Positions 40,452 to 64,000 of a DNA stretch of 64,000 bases are shown here, piece by piece. The notes beneath the pieces were generated by a model. That model was not told the DNA's origin, made no database searches, and saw only the letters and a program-made list of their open reading frames with translations. This DNA comes from Lagopus muta (Eukaryota; Chordata; Aves; Galliformes; Phasianidae): contig NC_064433.1 of the NCBI RefSeq assembly GCF_023343835.1, positions 70,640,032-70,704,031 of the forward strand, in the 5' to 3' direction. Both the position numbers and the translations under genes were made by a program. Each line of letters starts with the position of its first letter. Within the stretch, counting starts at the first letter, position 1.

Positions 40452-42945
40452 ATACTGAGGACTGTGCTGGAATTAGAAAAAGCTGGGATCATAAGATCTG
40501 CACATAGCCTATATAATTCCCATATGGCCAGTATGGAAGTCATATGGCACATGGAGAATGACAGTAGATTACGGAGAATTAAATAAGGTCACACCGCTGT
40601 TCATGTAGCCATAACAAATATCGCTTCCCTAATGGACACATGGAGTAGGGAGATAAAAACTTTGTGTCTAGGACACCATTGTGGAATGCATTCTTCAGTA
40701 TTCCAATTGGTGAAGAATCGTAGGACCAGTTTGCATTTACATGGGGAGGCAGGCAGTGGACCTTTCAGGTCCTGCCACAGGGGTTCATGCATTCACCAAC
40801 ATTTGCCATAACCTGGTGGCGCATGATGTGGCAAACTGGGGAAAACCTAGTAATGTTAACTTTTACTATTACACTGATGATTTCATGTTGATATCCGACT
40901 CACTGGAGGCATTGGGACAGGCAGCGGATTCATTGACCACCTATCTGCAGGGAAAAGAATGGGCTATAAACCCTCAGAAGATGCAAGGTCTGGGCCTGTC
41001 TGTAAAATTCCTGGGGTAGTTTGGTCAGAAAAGACTGAAGTACTACCCAGTGCTGTCATAGAAAAGGTTCAGGCATTTCCAGTCCCTACAGCATCAAAGC
41101 AGCTGCTGGAGTTCTTAGGTATATTGAGATACTGGCGTTCCTTTATACCTCATTCAGTGCAGCTGCTAAGGCCATTATACAGACTCTCAAAAAGGGGCAA
41201 CTGGGGGAGAACGGAACATGAGGCTTTCCAACAGGCAAAACTGGCTGTTAAACAAGCCCAAGTGTTAGGTGTATTTGATCCTAACCTCCCAGCTGAATTG
41301 GACACCCATGTCACTAAGGGCAGCTTTGGCTGGGGTCTGTGGCAATGCTGGAATTCCATTCGGATCCCAGTAGGGTTTTGGTCTCAGATCTGGCACAGAG
41401 CAGAAGAAAGGTACAATATGATTGAGAAGCAGTTATTGGCTGCCTATCCTACGTTGCAGGCGGTAGAGCCAATAACTCAAACAATCAAGACTGTGGTGAA
41501 AACAACACTGCCAATGCAGGGCTAGGTAAAAATCTAACCCACCTTCCTAAGATGGGGGTGGACCAAGCCCAGACTGTGACACACTGGGTCACCTACCTCA
41601 GCCAGCAGAGCAGTCTATATTCATCACTGTTGAAGGAAGATCTTCAGAAGCTTCTTGGCCCGGTGATGTACCATAGTGACATGCCAGAAGAGAAGATGGT
41701 CACTCCACCAGAAAGGAATCCCACCCAGGAAGGGAAATATTCCTGAAGATCCTTGGTATATGGACGGGTCCAGCAAAGGTAATCTGAGCAACTGGAGAGC
41801 AGTGGCACTGACACCATATGATTTGAAGAAGGGGGTGGTCAAAGTAGCCAATGGGCAGAGGTGTGAGCTGTGTGGATGGTTATCACCATGGAACCCAGTG
41901 ACAGTGAACCAAACATCTGCACAGATGGTTGGGCTGTGTCCTGGGGTCTCACTCTTTGGATCGCAGTGGGCCACCCAAGACAAGACCATTCACACATGAC
42001 AAATCTGAGGCAAGGAGATGTGGCTAGACGTATGGAATGTGGTTAAACACAGAACTGTATGTGTCTACCATGTTTCTGGACATCAACCCCTGCAATCACC
42101 AGGAAATGATGAGGCCAACACACTGGCTTGAGTATGGTGGATTGAGAACCCTCTTTCAGAGAACACTGCCCCTGACTACACCAGAAGCTGTGACATGCTG
42201 GACAGAAGATGATGGTGGGCAGCAGCCAAAGCATGGGGTCTGCCCATAACAATGTCAGATATCCAGGCATGTCATGATTGTGATGCTTGCTTGAGGATAA
42301 GACACCTGTGCCAGAGACGACTGCCCACCTTGCCAGAGAACATAACCCTCTCCAAAGGTGGAAAGTTGATTATATAGGCCCTCTCCTGCAATCTGAGGGG
42401 GCCAGATACGCATTAACTTGCATTAACTTGCATCAACATGGCAAGCAGACCGATGCAGGCCTATCTGGTACCAAAAGCAAACCAGGCCTATGCCATCAAG
42501 GCTTTAACCAAACTAATGGCAGCTCAATTTTAACCAAATTAATAGGACTCTGCAGGTTGTCAAGAGCAACCAGGGTACAGGCTTCACGGGTGTGATGCTA
42601 TAACTTTGGGTGGAAGAGAACAACATTGAATGGCATTTTCATCTGCCATACAATCCAATGGGAGCAGGCCTCACTGAATGTTATAACAGCATCCTTAAGG
42701 CTGCTCTGAAGATAGATTCTCGGTCCCTGCAGGGGTGGATGAAGAGATTGCATGAAACCCTGTGGGACCTGAACAACAGACCTAGGGATGGCAAACCCAG
42801 TGCCCTCAAGATGCTTCAAATGACTTGGTACTCCCTTCTTAGGATCCAAATTGCAGGCATGACAACCAGGTACCACCCCAGATTGGCAATGAAAATAACC
42901 TTCTGCTCCCTGTCCCTGAGAAAATATAGAACCCAGTATCCATAG
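40452..42945 (+). pseudogene. ERV-L-type pol remnant (copy B)
   Basis: Same order as 7555-10040: reverse transcriptase with YTDD near 40870, thumb/connection, RNase H and integrase pieces, with the same frameshifts and stops. It has an extra 10-bp tandem gain near 42430. Dead before duplication. Confidence 0.8.
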
Positions 42946-43814
42946 AATAGAACGGCTGTGGTAGAACGCCAAGTAGGACCAAAGTGGTGTGGTCTACTTT
43001 CATCTTGGGGGAGATTATTGGAGGTGGGGGTTTTGGTAGTCCCTCCAGTATTTGGTACATAGCCTACTGATACTGTGGTCAACACCCTGTTCTTCATTGC
43101 TGTGGGGACGCTAATCATGCCCCTATGACAGATCAGGACCCTCTATTTGGCGCTTCATACAGTTATGCAGTCACAGATATCTGGCCAAAGAGTGTAGTAT
43201 GAATGGCCAGGACATGCCCCAGTAAAAGCCAAAGTCTTGACCCAGGACAGGAATAAGGCCTGTATTGAGGGCAGACCTCCTTCTCTTGGTATCACTGAAA
43301 AATCTGCACTACCTCCCATGAGTCTTTGGAGTTTCCAGGATCACCAGAAGGAGCAAAATATCAGCAAAGCTCTGCAGTGTCACCGTGAGATCAAGAACCT
43401 ATGTGGGACTGATGGAACATAAGATGAACCTGCACCAAACAACTTCATGCCTCCAGTAACATCATTGAGCACTGGCCCATGATAGAACATGAACTTCAAC
43501 CATGAACTGATTATCAATCATCTGACATTGTGTCAACCTACATCGTGATGAGCAATTGCATAAGCATCATGGTGTGTTGGATCTCAGTATCAGGGAAGGC
43601 TCACCCTCCAACTGGCTTAATCAGTGGCTCATGCTGAGTGTATGGGAACTGCTGACTCATGGCCGGAACCACTGACTGAGCACCTGGAGAAAAGACCTGG
43701 TCAGCCCTGAGAGCACAGGTAAAGGCAATTCAAACTCTTAGATGTCATTTTAGGACTCCACATTTAAGTGGAGTTTTTTTCTGCAAGCCTAGATCTTTGG
43801 AGATGGATAAGCAT
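42946..43814. other. 3' portion of retroviral remnant (copy B)
   Basis: Equivalent of 10041-10906, ending at GCAT 43811-43814. No LTR and no coding sequence recognised. Confidence 0.5.
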
Positions 43815-44318
43815 TCTTCTTTTTGTAACATCTTCTCATCGTGCTGGTCCTACTTCTGTTACATCCCACATACAGTCTAACTTCCCTCACCCTCACACAA
43901 CAGTAACTGATGTCCCAAGCACCAGCTGTGACTCCCCACCTAGCACATTTCCTGCCGCGTGTTTGGAAATGCAGTCTTAACAATGTGAAAATTCAGCTTC
44001 CGCTCTTCTAGATTTGTGATTTGGGCTGACTTTGCCAGGGGGCAGAGGGATGGAAGTACATCACTGTGTGTTGCAGCGCTTAGTTCAGTTCTTTAGAAGT
44101 TACTCCTTTAGGTAAGCAAACACATCCTTAGAATAAGGGTGAATACACTTCCCACATTTTAAAAACAGTTCTGCTATGACATAGTAATTCTAGGTTTTAC
44201 TAGGACTTCAAAGTAGTTGCTTACTAAGTGGAATCTAACCAAACTATCACAGTACTAAGGGACTACACCTCAGCTCAACTTTCATTTGTATATTGTCAAA
44301 GAATAGGACTGTATACTA
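43815..44318. other. Unique intergenic DNA
   Basis: Follows the end of copy B. No exon, repeat signature or conserved motif recognised. Confidence 0.5.
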
Positions 44319-44855
44319 TGAGGGATGATCTGAAAGTAATGTCTCCTTTTTTTTTTATGTTGGCCCACAGCATCAGAGGTGGATGTTGGTGTATGACAGT
44401 AGAGGCTGAACTTTCCCACCTTTACACGTTGTTGCCATGTGACAGATGGCAGCAGAAGGGCAGTCTGACAAAATGGTGTCCAAGATGGAAGTGGGTATGA
44501 AGAAAAGGAGTGTCAATGAATTCCTCCACACAGAAAAAAGCTGCATCCGTTGACACTCACTGATGTTTGCTGAGCATTTATGGAGACCAAACAGTGGATG
44601 TGAGCACAGCGTGGCTGTGGCTGGTGTGTTTCAGCAGTGGAGACAGTGGGTCACCTCTGCTGGCACAGATTTTATAAGCATGGCATGCAGGCTCTTGCTC
44701 ATTGCTGGTGAGAATGCATAGCTAATTCTGGTGGCTATACTGAAAAACAGGGTTTTGTAGCTGATAATTTGCTCTATCAAATATTCTGATAGTGCTCTTT
44801 GCATTTGTTGTAGTTTCTATGGTAATAAATAGGAGGTATTACTTTTGGAGTGACC
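44319..44855 (+). mobile_element. Galluhop-type mariner, internally deleted, TA-flanked
   Basis: Imperfect terminal inverted repeats (TGAGGGATGATCTGAAAGTA at the left; GGAGGTATTACTTTTGGAGT at the right) are flanked by TA on both sides (44317-44318 and 44856-44857), the mariner target duplication. The 537-bp body keeps the transposase N-terminus (MEVGMKKRSVNEFLH from 44484) and C-terminal pieces (QWVTSAGTDF), with a large internal deletion and stops. It is non-autonomous and dead. This family is typical of chicken relatives, supporting a galliform source. Confidence 0.88.
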
Positions 44856-45000
44856 TATGCATCTTTCATACTTACCTGACATCTGTACTAAAATGAAAAC
44901 TACATCCAGTGGCTAGTTCACTAGGTCTGTTTAATTTTGTCATCTGTTTACATACGGAGACAAAATGCACACAAACAAGATGAAAAGTGACCAAAAACAT

Positions 45001-45006
45001 TTTATT
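45001..45006 (-). promoter_or_regulatory. Candidate polyadenylation signal of the ZC3HAV1-like gene
   Basis: TTTATT on the + strand reads AATAAA on the gene strand. It would give a 3' UTR of about 1.6 kb after the stop at 46574. Chosen because it is well placed and the Galluhop insertion lies just beyond it; other sites are possible. Confidence 0.45.
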
Positions 45007-46573
45007 TGCGAAAATGGCAAAATGTGATTCAGTCAAAATGAAAGTGAGCGATCTTGAGAAGGCATCCTACTTTCCCTTTTAGTATGTTACTGACTTGTTC
45101 TCAATTTAGTTGTAAAACAGTCTTTCCTACATAGTAAGATTCCTAGTTTTAATTATTTCCCCATCCTCTTGGCAACTTTCCAAATTTGAGTACTACATGT
45201 GATTGGCAGGCTCCTGTTCAATATGCAAATAACTGGGAGGCTATTCATGTTATTGTAAAGCTTATCAGAAAGTGACAATTACTTTGGCCTCAGCAAGTTT
45301 CCCTCTCAACAGCTGGACTGCCTGAGTAAGGCATCTTTCTACAGATTTACTTACAAACTCATCAGTAAAATTCAACAGAAACTAACATTTTTCTTTTGGA
45401 CCAAGAAAACTGTATAACTTCACAAAATAGGGCTTAACCATCATTTGTGGGGTTGTACTTTGCTGACCAAGACAACACAAGCTTATTTAAAAACAGACCT
45501 GGAAAAGCAGTATGCAGGATTACCCTAATCTCTAGCTCAGTGTACTAAGAGGAACTACACTTGTCAACAAATTCTCATGCAAACACACTGTGGGCAACGT
45601 GGAATACCTCAAGATAGCAGTTCAACCATTGGTCTTTCTTATTTTGGGAGAAGTGAAAATTAACGTATACAAGTAGGACAGAAAATACCAATGTTTCTTA
45701 AGCTGTTTCTCTTATCCTATAGCATTTGCTAAGCAAGTGTTCACATTAAGAAAAATTAATGGCCACATTCAATTAAAAGCCTATCTCATTGTGGCATAGC
45801 TTCTATGTGTACAGCTGTTAGCTGCAGCCAAATCACCAAAATTGTAGTTTAGCTTAATAACCTGTGACTTCCAGTTTCATTTCATCTGTATTTCTGAATA
45901 GGTCACTGAGCAAAATCTGCAAAAATAATTTCATACAACAGCTTCTGGATTCAAACTACAGCTGCCGTTGTACAGATGAAACTTTTCCACATGAGAACTT
46001 AGAACATGAAATTCAGCTGATCATTTCAGTCTTGAAACTAGTGCTGACATTAACAAAGAGCACACTGAAAAGTAAGTCAAGTCATTCTTACATACACTGA
46101 CACGTTTAGATTTGTGGTAGACAAGAGGATCAAGTACAGTTGTACTCTGCGCTGAAAAGGATCTTCAGTTCTCCACAAAGCCTTCAGCGCTGCAGGACAC
46201 CATAAGAAACTTGAGAACCATTAACAATACAAGTTTGCTTAAAAACTACCATACTGTTAATTTTTCTCTTGGAAATCTTATTCCCAAGAAAATGAGTTTA
46301 CACTTACTTCCCCTCAGAAATTCTAATATTCAATTTCCTGTCCTACAGTTCTGATTTTTCTCCTATAGCTATCCAAATATCTAAGCTTCATTTGGAAGAG
46401 TAAAAGGAAAATGTAAGTCAATTAGTTTCAACAAATATAGCATTTGTTTTGCCAACACTCTTCAATATAGAAATTCTCTGGATTAACGTGTCAAAGTAGC
46501 GTATTAAAAAAGAAGTGTGAAGACATCTGCAATGCAGAAAATAACATGAGGGATACAAACAACTCTGATCACC

Positions 46574-62004
<15,431 letters not shown>

Positions 62005-63473
62005 CTAGAAGCAAGCAGGATAGATACAATATAAAACAGAAAAACGTATTAGAATCCATTTTTTAAATTTTCTGCCTCCACAGCAGAAAAACTGACTAAA
62101 ACATATGCATTCTCTGTGACTACAGTAATCTGACCAGATTTCTTGCAGAGAACAGCAGGCATGAGAGTGAATTCATGCACAGTTTCACCCAAGAAGAAAA
62201 AGAGAAGAGCCAATCCAACAAGCACTAATTTTTGGTACTCCTGAGCAAGACAGTTACATAAGAGCTTACCAGTTTAGTTACTCCTTTTAAAAACAAATAA
62301 ATAAAGAACAAAGAACAAGCTTTGCCATGCAAATATGTATATAGGGTCAAATGTGGTGGTATTTCACTGAGCTAAAACTGTCTTTTTGAAAAGATTGCAC
62401 TTCTAAAAAAGGATAAGAAGTACACTCTGAGATTAGAGATTTATATATTTAAGCTTAGCTGTGGCACAAAATATTACTGGGGTCCTACAGTGCATATTGG
62501 GTGTAGGTGTGGAATTGCTGGAAGCAAGGGGGGCCACAAGAGAGACCTCTCTGGGAAGAAGCCAGGGGCTGCTCACTGCCAGATACAGATGGTTTCAGTG
62601 GACCCACCATAGGACACAGCTGAAGCCAAGCTAGTGACAATGCTAGGAAAATGTATTTAACGAATGGCAGAATGCAACACTGCAACACAGTGAGAAAGAA
62701 TCCCTGAGACACTTGCGTCAAGAGAAGAAGGAGCCACAGCAGGCCAGAGCAGAGATTCCCCTGTATCCTGAAGAGATCACACTGGATCAGGGGAAAGCGT
62801 GAAGAGGCAGGAATGGCAGAGAAGGAATGTTAAGGTCTGATCCCACAACCCTCATCCCCATGCACTGCTTGGGACAGAGGTTCAAAGAGATAGGGAGACT
62901 GGAAATGGAGGAGTTGGGTCTGGGCGAAAGGGTAGGGAGCATGTTGTTGTTTTAGCTTTGTCTTCATCAGCACCAAGTAGCAACACATTAGATAATACTC
63001 CCCACGGTAAGTTTGACATGCCCATGACAGTAACTGGTAGATCTCTCTGTATTTATCTTGATCTATGAGCTTTTAAGCTTTCTCATGTTATTTTCCTCAT
63101 CTTCTTGAGCAGAACAAGAGAGTGGCTGGAGGGCACCTGGACTAGGCCAATACACTACACAATATTAAAAATGTTTGTATGCTGTTACTGGCTATGCTAT
63201 TCTTATGTCCAGGTTTGTGACAGACAAATACTAATTGATCTTGCTTAACATATTTAATTTTAGGCCTCTGCCCTGGCTACAGCTGTCTTCCCCAGTAAAA
63301 GCACACAACTGACAGTGCAGAAATGACACAGAAGTGGGGAAAGAGACCCTTCAACTCCCATATTGTTTCATTCTGGTAATGAAATCCTATACTGATGTGT
63401 ATCTGTTAAATGTTTTAAAGTTCCATTTTATTGTTGTAAGGTCTAATAAAGATAAAATTGCATAGGATGTTCA
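62005..63473. other. Intron of the ZC3HAV1-like gene, no exon seen
   Basis: Upstream of the first visible exon. No CCCH-finger coding sequence or matching splice pair was found, so the exons for fingers 1-2 should lie beyond base 64000. Confidence 0.55.
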
Positions 63474-63960
63474 CAGAATCACAGCATGGCTGAGGTTGAA
63501 AGGATCTCTGGGTCCACCTGACCCAATCTCTGCTCAAGCAGAGCTACCCAGAGGAGGGCCCTCACACTCATGTGCAGACGACTTTGAAAGATCCCCAAGG
63601 AGGAGACTCCACAGCACAGAAATGCTTTCTAGTGTTCAGAGAAAGCCTCTTGTGCTCCAGTTTGCGTCCACTGCCTCTGGTCCTGGCAAAGGACATCCCT
63701 GAAAAGAGCTCATTTCTGATCTACATGCACCTTCCCTTCAGGTGTTTGTAAGCAATGAGATCTCCCTGGGTCTACTCTTCTCCAGGCTGATCAGGTCCAG
63801 CTCTCTCAGCCTCTGCTCATAGGAGAGATGCTTAAGTCCATTCACCAGTTTCATGATTCTTTGCTGAACTTCTTCCAGTACCTCCTTCTCTCTCTTATAC
63901 AGGCAAAACAAATTCTGAACCTGTTTTTAGCTTACGTATTCATCACTGCAGAGGACCACA
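63474..63960 (-). mobile_element. CR1 fragment
   Basis: Reverse-oriented CR1 beginning CACAGAATCACAGCATGGCT, with about 480 bp of antisense reverse-transcriptase C-terminal sequence, decayed. Confidence 0.85.
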
Positions 63961-64000
63961 GTGGAAGACACTGTAAAGAGAAGACAGTGACTTCACACAA

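Overview
The window is vertebrate nuclear DNA, almost certainly from a bird and probably a galliform. It carries many CR1 LINE pieces with the typical direct-repeat 3' tail, two deletion derivatives of a Galluhop-type mariner, ERV-L and class II endogenous retrovirus remnants, and intron-rich genes with canonical GT/AG splice sites. It has no prokaryotic features, no CRISPR array and no tRNA or rRNA that I can see. All exon models below were built by reading frames, splice sites and phases by hand.

Three host gene loci are present. (1) TTC38 (+ strand): a nearly complete gene starts in a CpG island (ATG 23752) and runs to 36614. A second copy of its 3' part (exons 9-14) lies at 1-3705, and a third copy of only the last exon lies at 13389-13482. 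(2) PKDREJ (- strand, 16215-23371): a polycystin-family sperm receptor/channel gene made of one very large exon plus a short signal-peptide exon. It is head-to-head with TTC38, with about 380 bp between the two start codons. (3) A zinc-finger antiviral protein/PARP12-family gene, best match ZC3HAV1 (- strand, 46574-62004): twelve 3' exons with a fully open frame; the N-terminal exons lie beyond the right edge.

Layout: 1-10906 is segmental-duplication copy A (TTC38 exons 9-14, flank, class II gag/LTR remnant, ERV-L pol remnant). 10903-13863 is a truncated third copy A', split by a young CR1 with an 8-bp target-site duplication. 13864-16100 holds a decayed PKDREJ-like fragment. 16215-33659 is the single-copy core (PKDREJ, shared promoter, TTC38 exons 1-8). 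33660-43814 is copy B, in direct orientation and about 98-99% identical to A by eye. 43815-64000 holds a Galluhop element, the ZC3HAV1-like gene and CR1 fragments.

The most striking point is that no complete TTC38 can be assembled within the window. Copy B, the one joined to the 5' exons, has lost 753 bp including the 160-bp exon 12. Splicing exon 11 to 13 shifts the frame and meets a stop 8 codons later. Copy A keeps exon 12 but begins inside exon 9 at the window edge. Whether this is a real rearrangement with an intact paralogue to the left, or an assembly error, cannot be told from this sequence.
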